Assembly: GCA_002392505.1 (NCBI GenBank)
Contig: DGHD01000060.1
Span: 1 to 34,992, forward strand
Direction of reading: 5' to 3'
From: Christensenella sp. UBA3857
GTDB taxonomy: Bacteria > Bacillota > Clostridia > Christensenellales > CAG-138
Length of the DNA stretch: 34,992 nucleotides
The translations under genes and the position numbers were made by a program. Below the pieces are notes generated by a model. That model was not told the origin of the DNA and searched no databases. It saw nothing but the letters and a program-made list of their open reading frames with translations. This document shows positions 1-7,186 of this stretch, piece after piece (within the stretch, counting starts at the first letter, position 1; every line of letters starts with the position of its first letter).

Positions 1-42
1 TTTTGAGACGCTTCGCGGTTTTCAGCCGATATAAAAAAGAAA

Positions 43-69
43 ATCCGGGGATATGAGCTATCCCCGGAT
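43..69 (-). terminator. Rho-independent terminator of the M29 aminopeptidase gene
   Basis: A perfect 10-bp stem (43-52 with 60-69) closes a 7-nt loop. On the minus strand it is followed by a T-rich tract (positions 42 down to 31). The plus strand also has a short T run after it, so it may work in both directions. Confidence 0.8.
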
Positions 70-156
70 ATCTTTTTATACGTTGACTTTTTTCAGGCTG
101 AAAACCTGCATCTCCTTAAGTGAATGCACCCTTACTCCCCTCCGTGAAAAACGCTG

Positions 157-1392
157 TCAAATCGCGAAATTGCCGTTCTCGAAGACCTTTACGAGCCTTC
201 CGTCGCGCGTTTTGCCGGTGATCTCAAGGTCGCTCGTTCCCACCATGAAGTCCACGTGGGTATTGCTCTCGGCGTTGATGCCGGCTTCCTTGAGCTCCTC
301 GGGAGAAAGATCGTCGCCGCCCTTTATGCAGGCGGGATACGCCTCGCCGAACGCGAAGTGGCAGGAGGCGTTCTCGTCGAACAGGGTGTTGAAAAAGAGT
401 ATCCCGCTGTTGGAGATGGGCGAATCGTAGGGCACGAGCGCGATCTCGCCGAGGTAATGGCTGCCCTCGTCCAGCTCGACCTGCGTGCGGAGGGCCTCCT
501 CATTGGTGTCGGAGTGGATCTCGACGATCCTGCCCTCTTTGAACCTGAAGCGGATGCCTTCCACGACGTTGCCGCTCAAAACGAGGGGCTTCGACGCGAC
601 GAGCACGCCGTCGACTCCGTTCCTTAAGGGAGCGGAGAATACCTCCTCCGTGGGCATGTTGGCAACGAACTTGACGCCCGACTTGCACATATCGCCGCCC
701 GCGAGCCAGTTGTTGTTCTCCGGCATTTTGACGGTGAGATCCGTGCCGAGCGAGTTCTTATAATGAAGCTCCTCGAAATCGAACTCGGTCATTTTCTTCG
801 CATAGCCCTCGATGCGGGCGCAGTGAGCGCGCCACTCGGCGACAGCGTCGCCGTCCTCGGTTATGCGGACCGCCTTGAATATCTCATCCCACAGCTTTTC
901 CATGGCGTCCGCTTCGTTCATGCCGGGGAAGACCTTCTTTGCCCAACTGGCGATGGGAACGGATACGACGCACCAGGGGATGCCGTTAGACATCTGCGCG
1001 CGGTAGAAATCCTTCAGGTCTCTGCCCGCTGCAAGACGCGAGCGGCGGAGTCTATCGGGATCGACGCCCTTCATATTTTCGGGGTCGGAAGCGGAAACGG
1101 AGATAACGCCGACGCCTTCCTTCGCAAGGGAATTGAGCTTTAAGGCTTCCCAGGGATAGACCGCGTCGAAAACGGATCCGTCCGCCTTGAGCCCGCGCTC
1201 GCGCATGCAGTAATCGTCGCGCCAATTGATGATAACGTCCTTTGCGCCGGCGTCATAAGCCGCGGTCGCAAGCATACGCCCGAAAGGGGCGCAGTCCACG
1301 GGGCAGTTGACCATTATGGGCTGTCCCTTCTGTACGTTAATGCCCACCTCTACAACAAGGCGCGCATACTGCCAAAGCATTTTCGCGTTCAT
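157..1392 (-). CDS. M29-family aminopeptidase (AmpS/PepS type)
   Basis: A cytosolic metallo-aminopeptidase of peptidase family M29, which removes N-terminal residues from peptides using a two-metal centre. The protein is 411 residues, the family's normal length, with no signal peptide. The metal-ligand pattern known for AmpS/AmpT can be read at the expected places: E250 (in NMPTEEV), E316 (in HYLGE), H345 (in ASCHFAFG), and H379 and D381 (in NTHVDF). Y352, placed like the family's catalytic tyrosine, is also present. The gene stands alone: a terminator lies 88 bp downstream, and 20 bp separate its start from the end of the DHHW lipoprotein gene, so it could be read through from that unit. An AGGAAGG-type ribosome binding site precedes the ATG. 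Family assignment is secure; substrate preference cannot be told. Confidence 0.93.
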   Translation of the reverse strand: MNAKMLWQYARLVVEVGINVQKGQPIMVNCPVDCAPFGRMLATAAYDAGAKDVIINWRDDYCMRERGLKADGSVFDAVYPWEALKLNSLAKEGVGVISVSASDPENMKGVDPDRLRRSRLAAGRDLKDFYRAQMSNGIPWCVVSVPIASWAKKVFPGMNEADAMEKLWDEIFKAVRITEDGDAVAEWRAHCARIEGYAKKMTEFDFEELHYKNSLGTDLTVKMPENNNWLAGGDMCKSGVKFVANMPTEEVFSAPLRNGVDGVLVASKPLVLSGNVVEGIRFRFKEGRIVEIHSDTNEEALRTQVELDEGSHYLGEIALVPYDSPISNSGILFFNTLFDENASCHFAFGEAYPACIKGGDDLSPEELKEAGINAESNTHVDFMVGTSDLEITGKTRDGRLVKVFENGNFAI

Positions 1393-1412
1393 ATTCTTTA
1401 TTTCCCTTCCTG

Positions 1413-2603
1413 TTATTTCTTGACGATAAGGCTGATCTTGCCGATCATGCTGCGTCCGCTTATCATAGTAAAGTTATTGGCAAAGATAAGATCCGTTGCG
1501 TTGACTTCATTCGCAAGATCGATCAGATTGCCCTTCCAATAGCGATAATCCACCTCGTAAACCTTGCTGTAATGATCGACGAGCAGGGGCATCAGCGCGT
1601 TGCCGTAGCTCTCCTTCACTATTATCAGTACGGAACCGTCCGTGACCTCGGGATTGGTGAATACCGTGAGCGGATGATCGCCGCCGGCAAAGCAGCCGTA
1701 CTTGGCGCTTGCCTTATAATTCGATACGTCCGCAACGATCGGCCAGGTCGTTCCCTTGCCTTCCGCGTCATAAAACACCATTGTCGCAGACGAGCAAACG
1801 GGAAGATACGCGTGAACGGTGTCCGCCGGCATGAGCGCCTGGTCGCCGTTGCTCTCGTTATAGAGGGAGCCGAGGAAACCATCGTACAGCTTCTCGGTGC
1901 GCTGCGCGCGGGTGTAGGGGGTTATGCCCTTTACGCTGCAGAATTCCTCATAGGCATAATATGCGCCGATCCCGTCCCAATGATGATCGGTCCTGAAATA
2001 CAGGCATTCGTCCCTGTGGCACATGAGTCTGTTGTAGATATTGACCTTCCTGACCTTATCGTTCATCTTGGAGAACACTATCCCCATATCCTCGCCCTGC
2101 TTGGTCAGCCATGCGATCTGCGGGCGGATATCGTCGGGCATCATAATGCCGTCCGAAGTGGGAACGATCAGCGAATACACGGTGGTCTTTCCGGCGAGCG
2201 CATCTGCCGTATCGTTTACAAGGTTCGCGTACAGAGTAACGACGCCCTCGTCGAATACGCTGAGCTCGAATGCGCGGTTATCCACGCGGACGAGATTCAG
2301 CCCATCGTACTTATAATATGTTCCGGACTGGCTCACAAGAGGCACGACCGTATTGCCGGGGTTGGAAGGCGTGGGAGTCGGCTCTTCGGTAACGGCGGCG
2401 GACGGCTGAACGGTGGGCTCGGTCGTTGGCTCGTCGGTGGGCTGATAGGTGGGCTGATAGGTGGGCTCCGAAGAATAACTCGGCGTCTCTATCGTAACGA
2501 TGTAATCGCCCTGACCGTCACCCTTGCTGCAGCCGACGGCAAGTAAGAGCATGGACACAGCCAGCGCTGTGCCCAATAGCTTGATGAAAAATGATTTTTT
2601 CAT
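1413..2603 (-). CDS. DHHW-family lipoprotein (SGNH/AlgX-like fold)
   Basis: A predicted surface lipoprotein of 396 residues. A short signal peptide ends in the lipobox LAVGC (Cys25). A Pro/Thr/Glu-rich linker of about 55 residues follows, containing PTYQ repeats, and then a globular domain. The hallmark TDHHW motif lies at residues 205-209, and a KESYGN motif sits further on where AlgX/AlgJ-like SGNH proteins carry their serine. Known DHHW proteins usually sit beside an MBOAT O-acyltransferase and are thought to modify cell-surface polysaccharide; here the only partner is the DUF4358 lipoprotein upstream. I chose the ATG at 2603 because GGAG lies 6 nt before it. An in-frame ATG at 2615 overlaps the upstream stop as TAATG but has no Shine-Dalgarno sequence. 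Function beyond the family is inference. Confidence 0.85.
   Translation of the reverse strand: MKKSFFIKLLGTALAVSMLLLAVGCSKGDGQGDYIVTIETPSYSSEPTYQPTYQPTDEPTTEPTVQPSAAVTEEPTPTPSNPGNTVVPLVSQSGTYYKYDGLNLVRVDNRAFELSVFDEGVVTLYANLVNDTADALAGKTTVYSLIVPTSDGIMMPDDIRPQIAWLTKQGEDMGIVFSKMNDKVRKVNIYNRLMCHRDECLYFRTDHHWDGIGAYYAYEEFCSVKGITPYTRAQRTEKLYDGFLGSLYNESNGDQALMPADTVHAYLPVCSSATMVFYDAEGKGTTWPIVADVSNYKASAKYGCFAGGDHPLTVFTNPEVTDGSVLIIVKESYGNALMPLLVDHYSKVYEVDYRYWKGNLIDLANEVNATDLIFANNFTMISGRSMIGKISLIVKK
2436..2467 (-). repeat. 12-bp tandem repeat in the lipoprotein linker
   Basis: Two exact copies of a 12-bp unit (2436-2447 and 2448-2459) and a partial third (2460-2467) encode the PTYQ repeat between the lipid anchor and the DHHW domain. 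The unit is a multiple of three, so copy changes would alter tether length without shifting the frame. Confidence 0.8.
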
Positions 2604-2614
2604 GCTTTTCTCCA

Positions 2615-3073
2615 TTATTTGAGGATATTGTTGACGGTATCAACGTCGTCCGTAACTACGGCGATCACGGCAAGATCCTTAACGAATACGACGGCTTTTT
2701 CAAGCTTGGGCACTTCGTCGGGGTTATAGAACTTGCACTCCTTGATCATGGAATCGATGTACTCGTTAACGGAGGTCTGGATCGCGGCGACGTCCGCCTG
2801 ATCCTTCGCCTTGAACATCATAGCACAGTCCGCGCAGTTGTCGCCCGCGGTGAAGAGCTTTATCGCAACGCCCTCGGGAAGATCGCCGAACATATACTCG
2901 GCGTTGGCGCTGATATCGCTGAGGGGCTGGGCGTATTTGACCTCGTTCAGTATCCTGTCGAAAGCCTTATCGGCGTCGAAGGGTTCGCTTCCGCCCTTGG
3001 AGCAGGCGGTGAATATTGCCATTGCCAAAATGACCGTAAGGAAAAGACTTGTGATTTTTTTGAGATTATTCAT
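2615..3073 (-). CDS. DUF4358 lipoprotein
   Basis: A 152-residue small lipoprotein. The signal peptide starts MNNLKKITSLF and ends in a lipobox with cysteine at IFTAC. The mature part has a CADCAMMF segment and a pattern (MFGDLPEGVAIKLF, then a TDDVDTVN stretch) that fits the DUF4358 family of Clostridia, which has no proven function and is often found next to DHHW and MBOAT genes. The start at 3073 is preferred over the longer frame at 3115 because AGAGGT lies at good spacing and the signal peptide begins there. Its stop overlaps an upstream ATG of the DHHW gene by one base, so the two are co-translated. A strong promoter lies just upstream. Confidence 0.8.
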   Translation of the reverse strand: MNNLKKITSLFLTVILAMAIFTACSKGGSEPFDADKAFDRILNEVKYAQPLSDISANAEYMFGDLPEGVAIKLFTAGDNCADCAMMFKAKDQADVAAIQTSVNEYIDSMIKECKFYNPDEVPKLEKAVVFVKDLAVIAVVTDDVDTVNNILK

Positions 3074-3105
3074 TCTTTTTGACCTCTTTTGGATTTTATA
3101 CGTGA

Positions 3106-3134
3106 ATTTTATCATTTTTTCGGCGCTGTGTAAA
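3106..3134 (-). promoter_or_regulatory. SigA-type promoter for the DUF4358-DHHW unit
   Basis: On the minus strand: TTTACA (3129-3134), a 17-bp spacer, then TAAAAT (3106-3111). This is one mismatch from consensus in each box, and it lies 33 bp upstream of the start at 3073. Confidence 0.65.
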
Positions 3135-3189
3135 TAGAAAAAAGAAGGGAATAAAAAACAAGGAGGGATATATTTATCCTCTCCTCGTT

Positions 3190-3223
3190 ACATAAAGAAA
3201 AAGAGGTGGTTTTCCACCTCTTT
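3190..3223 (-). terminator. Terminator of the rpmG-secE-nusG-rplK-rplA operon
   Basis: A 10-bp stem (3200-3209 with 3214-3223) with a TTTT loop, followed on the minus strand by a T-rich tract. It lies 15 bp after the rplA stop, so the operon ends here and does not run on into rplJL. Confidence 0.85.
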
Positions 3224-3237
3224 CTTTCTTTGTTTTA

Positions 3238-3933
3238 TCAGTTTCCGAACCTGGTGCTGTTGAACTTGACGCCGGGGCCCATGGTGCTGGAGAGGACTAG
3301 GGACTTGATGTAGGTGCCCTTCGCCGCAGCGGGCTTTGCCTTGATGATGGCGTCCATAAGAACGTTGAGGTTCTCAACGAGCTTATCCTTGCCGAAGCTG
3401 GCCTTGCCGATGGGGCAGTGGCAGATGTTGGTCTTATCAACACGATACTCGACCTTACCGGCTTTGATATCGGAGATGGCCTTTGCCACGTCCATGGTAA
3501 CGGTGCCGCTCTTGGGGTTAGGCATCAAGCCCTTCGGACCGAGAACACGACCGATGCGGCCGACGACGCCCATCATATCGGGAGTCGCGACGCAGACGTC
3601 GAAACCGAACCAGTTTTCGGTCTGGATCTTCTTGACCATTTCCTCGTCGCCTACGAAATCGGCGCCGGCTTCCTGAGCCTCGCGAGCCTTATCGCCCTTG
3701 GCGAAAACGAGAACGCGTACAACGCGGCCGGTGCCGTGGGGCAGAACGACTGCGCCGCGGACCTGCTGGTCAGCGTGACGGGAGTCAACGCCCAGACGGA
3801 TATGAGCCTCGATGGTCTCATCGAACTTGGCCTTCGCGGTGCCGAGAACGACCTCGATACCCTCAGCGGGATCGTAAAGCTTCTGCTTCTCGATGGTCTT
3901 TACGCTGTCATTATATTTCTTTCCGTGCTTCAT
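3238..3933 (-). CDS. rplA: 50S ribosomal protein L1
   Basis: Ribosomal protein L1 binds 23S rRNA at the L1 stalk, helps release deacylated tRNA from the E site, and in many bacteria represses its own rplKA mRNA. The protein is 231 residues, the usual length. Typical segments are visible: the N-terminal KKY...YDPAEG, the central [21 protein letters not shown] signature (about residues 125-145), and [11 protein letters not shown] followed by the C-terminal strand. GAGGT lies just before the ATG and 13 bp separate it from rplK. It is the last gene of its operon; the rplJL pair that often follows it lies about 22 kb away on the other strand. Confidence 0.98.
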   Translation of the reverse strand: MKHGKKYNDSVKTIEKQKLYDPAEGIEVVLGTAKAKFDETIEAHIRLGVDSRHADQQVRGAVVLPHGTGRVVRVLVFAKGDKAREAQEAGADFVGDEEMVKKIQTENWFGFDVCVATPDMMGVVGRIGRVLGPKGLMPNPKSGTVTMDVAKAISDIKAGKVEYRVDKTNICHCPIGKASFGKDKLVENLNVLMDAIIKAKPAAAKGTYIKSLVLSSTMGPGVKFNSTRFGN

Positions 3934-3946
3934 ACTCTTTTACCTC

Positions 3947-4372
<426 letters not shown>

Positions 4373-4395
4373 TTTAATTTTCCTCCTAAAAAAAT

Positions 4396-4442
4396 GTGGT
4401 ACTTGCGGAGTATAGGAGCATTTTTGCCCCCGTTCCTCCCAC
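4396..4442 (-). promoter_or_regulatory. Candidate structured leader of rplK-rplA (ribosomal-protein autoregulation)
   Basis: In the nusG-rplK spacer the minus strand reads GTGGGAGG, about 30 nt of loop, then CTCCGCAAGTACCAC. The ends can pair (GUG with CAC, GAG with CUC), giving an interrupted stem that ends just before the rplK ribosome binding site. Firmicute rplKA mRNAs commonly carry a leader bound by L1, and this is where one would sit. The pairing is seen; the ligand is inference. Confidence 0.4.
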
Positions 4443-4451
4443 TATGAAGAC

Positions 4452-4462
4452 CCCCGAAGGGG
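4452..4462 (-). other. Short CCCC-GAA-GGGG hairpin after nusG
   Basis: A 4-bp GC stem with a 3-nt loop lies 16 bp after the nusG stop. No T run follows on the minus strand, so it is more likely a 3'-end or processing structure than a strong terminator. Confidence 0.4.
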
Positions 4463-4478
4463 AAACCATACAGTGTTT

Positions 4479-5099
4479 TTACAGTTTTTGGATGTCGATA
4501 AAGTCAAGCTCCATGGGAGTTTCTTTACCGAAGAGCGAAACGAGCAGCTTTACCTTCTGCGTTTCGGTGTTGATATCGGTGACAGAGCCGATAAAGTTTG
4601 CGAACGGACCGTTTACTATGCGGACGTTCTCACCCACTTCGACGTCAAGCTTCAGGCTCATCCTTTCGACGCCCATGGCTGTGACTTCCTCATCAGTCAG
4701 GGGGATGGGCTTGTTGCCTGTGCCGACAAAGCTCGTAACGCCGCGGGTGTTCCTGACGATGTACCAGGTGCTGTCGGTCATGATCATTTTGACCATTACG
4801 TAGCCGGGGTAGACCTTGCGCTGATAAACCTTGGGCTTCTTCGCCCCCTCCGGCATTTCGGAGACTGTCTCCGTCGGGTACTTGACTTCGAAGATCAGGT
4901 TCTGAAGATTACGGTTCTCTATCGTTTTCTCCAGGTCTTCCTTGACCTTGTTTTCATACCCGGAATAGGTATGCACAACGTACCAGCGGGGCTCGGTAGG
5001 CGTTTCGTCATCGTAATGAGTCCTGTCCTCTTTTACGGCATCGGGATTATCGCTCAGCTCGACGGCTTTTTCTATGATGTTCTTTACCTCATCTGCCAT
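4479..5099 (-). CDS. nusG: Transcription elongation/antitermination factor NusG
   Basis: NusG binds RNA polymerase through its N-terminal NGN domain and modulates pausing; its C-terminal KOW domain contacts Rho or ribosomal protein S10. The 206-residue protein opens with an acidic segment of about 36 residues ahead of the NGN domain, which begins RWYVVHTYSGYENKV. The NGN domain ends at about residue 145 (YPGYVMVKM, then TRGVTSFVG), and the KOW domain includes GENVRIVNGPFANFIGSV. The N-terminal extension is longer than in the shortest Firmicute NusGs (about 175 residues) but is acidic and unstructured in appearance. It sits 12 bp after secE in the classical secE-nusG-rplK-rplA order. Confidence 0.97.
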   Translation of the reverse strand: MADEVKNIIEKAVELSDNPDAVKEDRTHYDDETPTEPRWYVVHTYSGYENKVKEDLEKTIENRNLQNLIFEVKYPTETVSEMPEGAKKPKVYQRKVYPGYVMVKMIMTDSTWYIVRNTRGVTSFVGTGNKPIPLTDEEVTAMGVERMSLKLDVEVGENVRIVNGPFANFIGSVTDINTETQKVKLLVSLFGKETPMELDFIDIQKL

Positions 5100-5111
5100 A
5101 TCGATATTTCC

Positions 5112-5360
5112 TTATTTGCCGAGACCGGCAAGAAAATTGAAGCCAGAGCCGAAGGCAAGGTCAAGAAGACCGATGATGATTGCCATAAGGGCGCAGAAAA
5201 CGATTACCGCGATGGTGTAATTGATAAGCTCCTTCTTGGTGGGCCAGGTGAGCTTCTTCACTTCCGCGAAGACTTCCTTGAAGTATTTGCCGATCCCTTT
5301 GAAGAAGGTGCCTATCTTCTGGAAGAAACCGGTCTTTTTCTTAGTTTCGTTGTTTGCCAT
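5112..5360 (-). CDS. secE: Preprotein translocase subunit SecE
   Basis: SecE is the small essential clamp subunit of the SecYEG channel in the cytoplasmic membrane. The 82-residue protein has the single-span form typical of Firmicutes: a Lys-rich amphipathic region with the conserved FAEVKKLTWPTKKEL signature (about residues 31-45), followed by one hydrophobic membrane segment (about 47-68). A GAGAGGC ribosome binding site lies upstream. It is located between rpmG (17 bp upstream) and nusG (12 bp downstream). Confidence 0.97.
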   Translation of the reverse strand: MANNETKKKTGFFQKIGTFFKGIGKYFKEVFAEVKKLTWPTKKELINYTIAVIVFCALMAIIIGLLDLAFGSGFNFLAGLGK

Positions 5361-5377
5361 AGTATTATAAGCCTCTC

Positions 5378-5527
5378 TTACTTGGCTTCCCTGTGCAGGG
5401 TGTGTTTACGGCAGAAACGGCAATACTTGTTGAACTCAAGACGATCGGGATCGTTCTTCTTGTTCTTGAAGGTATTGTAGTTCCTCTGCTTGCATTCGGT
5501 GCAGGCAAGTGTGATCTTTACGCGCAT
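5378..5527 (-). CDS. rpmG: 50S ribosomal protein L33 (zinc-binding form)
   Basis: A 49-residue ribosomal protein, [17 protein letters not shown] at the N-terminus and HTLHREAK at the C-terminus. Two CxxC pairs (C9/C12 and C36/C39) show the zinc-ribbon, C+ form of L33; bacteria that also carry a cysteine-free copy use it under zinc limitation, but no second copy is in this window. GGAGG lies 8 nt before the ATG. It is the first gene of the secE-nusG-rplK-rplA operon, as in many Clostridia. Confidence 0.96.
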   Translation of the reverse strand: MRVKITLACTECKQRNYNTFKNKKNDPDRLEFNKYCRFCRKHTLHREAK

Positions 5528-5616
5528 GGTATTATCCTCCTTAAAGATTGCGGTACGAACGGCCGTTTTACGGTCTTCCGCTTTATTCAGCCGTAATTAA
5601 ATACAAGCCAAATAAC

Positions 5617-5632
5617 GCCCCTTCACAGGGGC
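5617..5632 (-). other. GC hairpin at the 5' end of the rpmG operon transcript
   Basis: A 5-bp stem (5617-5621 with 5628-5632) with a 6-nt loop lies just after the predicted -10 box, so it would form the very 5' end of the mRNA. It may protect the transcript. Similar hairpins occur in other leaders in the window. Confidence 0.5.
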
Positions 5633-5638
5633 TTTAGT

Positions 5639-5667
5639 ACTTTAACACAAGTTTTATCCCATGTCAA
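5639..5667 (-). promoter_or_regulatory. Promoter of the rpmG-secE-nusG-rplK-rplA operon
   Basis: On the minus strand: TTGACA (5662-5667), a 17-bp spacer, then TAAAGT (5639-5644). The upstream DNA is very AT-rich, as expected for an UP element at a strong ribosomal-protein promoter. Confidence 0.7.
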
Positions 5668-5671
5668 TGGT

Positions 5672-5790
5672 TTATTTCTCCGTTTTGAAAATATATTAGA
5701 GAGATTTTTTTATATAAATAAAGGACTTTTTAAGAGTTATTCCTATATGTTGATTAATTCTTCAATTCTTTCACTAAATATTGAATAAAG
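5672..5790. other. AT-rich gap between dnaN and the rpmG promoter
   Basis: About 120 bp of AT-rich DNA with no reading frame, tRNA or clear repeat. The part next to the rpmG promoter could act as an UP element. Nothing else is seen. Confidence 0.5.
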
Positions 5791-5820
5791 GAAGAACCTC
5801 GCTGTAAAACGAGGCCCTTC
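5791..5820 (-). terminator. Terminator of dnaN
   Basis: On the minus strand an 11-bp stem (with two G-U pairs) closes an 8-nt loop and is followed by a moderately T-rich tract. It begins about 20 bp after the dnaN stop. Confidence 0.65.
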
Positions 5821-5840
5821 TTTTCTTATTATAATATTTT

Positions 5841-6953
5841 TCAGTTTTTCATTATCCTGACAGGCAATACAAGATAATAGAAGGAATTACCCTGTACAGG
5901 CTCCGCTACGCAGGGAGTAACGCTGGTATTGAAGCTCAGCGCCACGGTCTCGTCGTCGATCGCCTTTATGATCTCGAGAAGATATCTTGAGTTGAATGCG
6001 ATCTCTATCGGGCTGCCGGTAAGGGTTATATCGGTCGCCTCGTTTATGCTGCCGGTCTCGCTCCTTGCGGTGATGGAAAGCTGATCGTTTTCGAAGTCGA
6101 GCTTTACAAGATTATTCTGCGTTTCCTTGGAGAAAAGCGACGCTATTTCAAGGCTTTCCTGAAGCTCCGCCCTGTTGATAACGACGCGGCTCGTTATCTT
6201 CTTTGAAAGGATATTCCTGTAATTGATGTATTCGCCCTTCAAAAGACGCGCCTTTATCTTCGTCGTGCCCATATTTACGGTGATATGGGTGGTTGAAAGC
6301 GTGACGGTTATCTCATCATCGCTGTCAGAAAGGATGTTGGCGATATCCTGCATTGTCCTTGCGGGAACGACGGCATTCCTGGTATTGCCCTTAACGCTTA
6401 CCTTTTCGGTGCGCTTTGCAAGACGGAAACCGTCAAGAGCGATGAAATTAAGCTCACCGTCCTCTGTGAACTCCATCAATACGCCGCGAAGGATGGCTTT
6501 TCCCTCATCCTCGCCGGCGCAGCAGAACGCCGTCTGCTTTATCATGGAGCGGAAGATCCCCTGCTTCATCTTAAAAGTGACGTCTCCGGAAAGCTCATCC
6601 ATCTGGGGATAAGTATCGGCGGGGAAATATTGGAGAGATGATCTGCTCTTTCCGGTCTCGACCTTAACGGAAGAATTGTCCTCCGTCTCGAAATCGACCT
6701 TCGTTCCCCTCATTTTTCTCAAAAGATCGGCGGTAAGCCTGCCGGGAAGAACTGCGGCGCCTTCTTCATCTATAACGGCGGGAATGAGCGTTTCTATCTG
6801 TACGGAGGAATCGGAGCATTTAAGATAAAGCTCGTTTCCGTAAGCGCTCAGATAGATGCCCTTCAATATAGGTGTTTCGACGTTTGGTGACAACGCTTTC
6901 GTAACGACTGCAAGCGCCTCGTTCATTTCTTTAAGGTCTGCGCAAAACTTCAT
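5841..6953 (-). CDS. dnaN: DNA polymerase III beta subunit (sliding clamp)
   Basis: The beta clamp is a ring-shaped dimer that tethers DNA polymerase III and other replication and repair factors to DNA. The protein (370 residues, standard) shows the three-repeat clamp: PILKGIYLSAYGNELYLKCSD in domain 1, LRGVLMEFTEDGELNFIALDGFRLAKR in domain 2, and a C-terminal end YYLVLPVRIMKN close to the family's LPMR-type ending. I prefer the ATG at 6953, which gives the family-typical MKF start: GGAG is 10 nt before it, but only 1 nt before the alternative ATG at 6962. Unlike most Firmicutes it is not next to dnaA or recF; it lies alone between a terminator and a repeat-rich AT-rich spacer. Confidence 0.97.
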   Translation of the reverse strand: MKFCADLKEMNEALAVVTKALSPNVETPILKGIYLSAYGNELYLKCSDSSVQIETLIPAVIDEEGAAVLPGRLTADLLRKMRGTKVDFETEDNSSVKVETGKSRSSLQYFPADTYPQMDELSGDVTFKMKQGIFRSMIKQTAFCCAGEDEGKAILRGVLMEFTEDGELNFIALDGFRLAKRTEKVSVKGNTRNAVVPARTMQDIANILSDSDDEITVTLSTTHITVNMGTTKIKARLLKGEYINYRNILSKKITSRVVINRAELQESLEIASLFSKETQNNLVKLDFENDQLSITARSETGSINEATDITLTGSPIEIAFNSRYLLEIIKAIDDETVALSFNTSVTPCVAEPVQGNSFYYLVLPVRIMKN

Positions 6954-7013
6954 TTTTCTCATGCTCCTTTATATGTCATCATTTATTATTACATCAGCAG
7001 CAGTAACAGCAGC

Positions 7014-7098
7014 TGCGGAAACTGCGGAAAACCCGTTTTTTACTTTCGTTCGTCAAGATTAATGCTTGTTGAAACAATGAAGATAAAAATGTGGAAAA
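7014..7098. other. DnaA-box-like motifs upstream of dnaN
   Basis: Read on the minus strand, 7090-7098 gives TTTTCCACA, one mismatch from the DnaA box TTATCCACA. 7023-7031 gives TTTTCCGCA (two mismatches), and 7014-7021 gives TTTCCGCA. The spacer around them is AT-rich. Single-mismatch boxes occur by chance, so this is a weak call. Confidence 0.25.
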
Positions 7099-7106
7099 TA
7101 ACGGAT

Positions 7107-7170
7107 TTTTCCATATTTTCAATATTTTTACTGTTTTAGATTTCCATATCAGAGTTTTTAATATGGAAAA
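7107..7170. repeat. Repeated TTTTCCATAT motifs in both orientations
   Basis: TTTTCCATAT at 7107-7116, TTTCCATAT at 7141-7149 and the inverted copy ATATGGAAAA at 7161-7170. The last two form a 9-bp stem with an 11-nt loop just after the stop of the hydrolase gene. It could be a weak terminator for that gene or a binding site. Confidence 0.4.
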
Positions 7171-7186
7171 CTATGAAAACCAGGCA

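Noticed and set aside
1572..2546. Plus-strand frame of 324 codons opposite the DHHW lipoprotein gene
   Set aside because: Antisense shadow of a well-supported gene; no ribosome binding site or family motif, and its sequence simply mirrors the partner's codon use.
5528..5640. tRNA gene next to rpmG/secE, as in many bacteria
   Set aside because: No cloverleaf, TTCGA-type T-arm or CCA-like end could be found.
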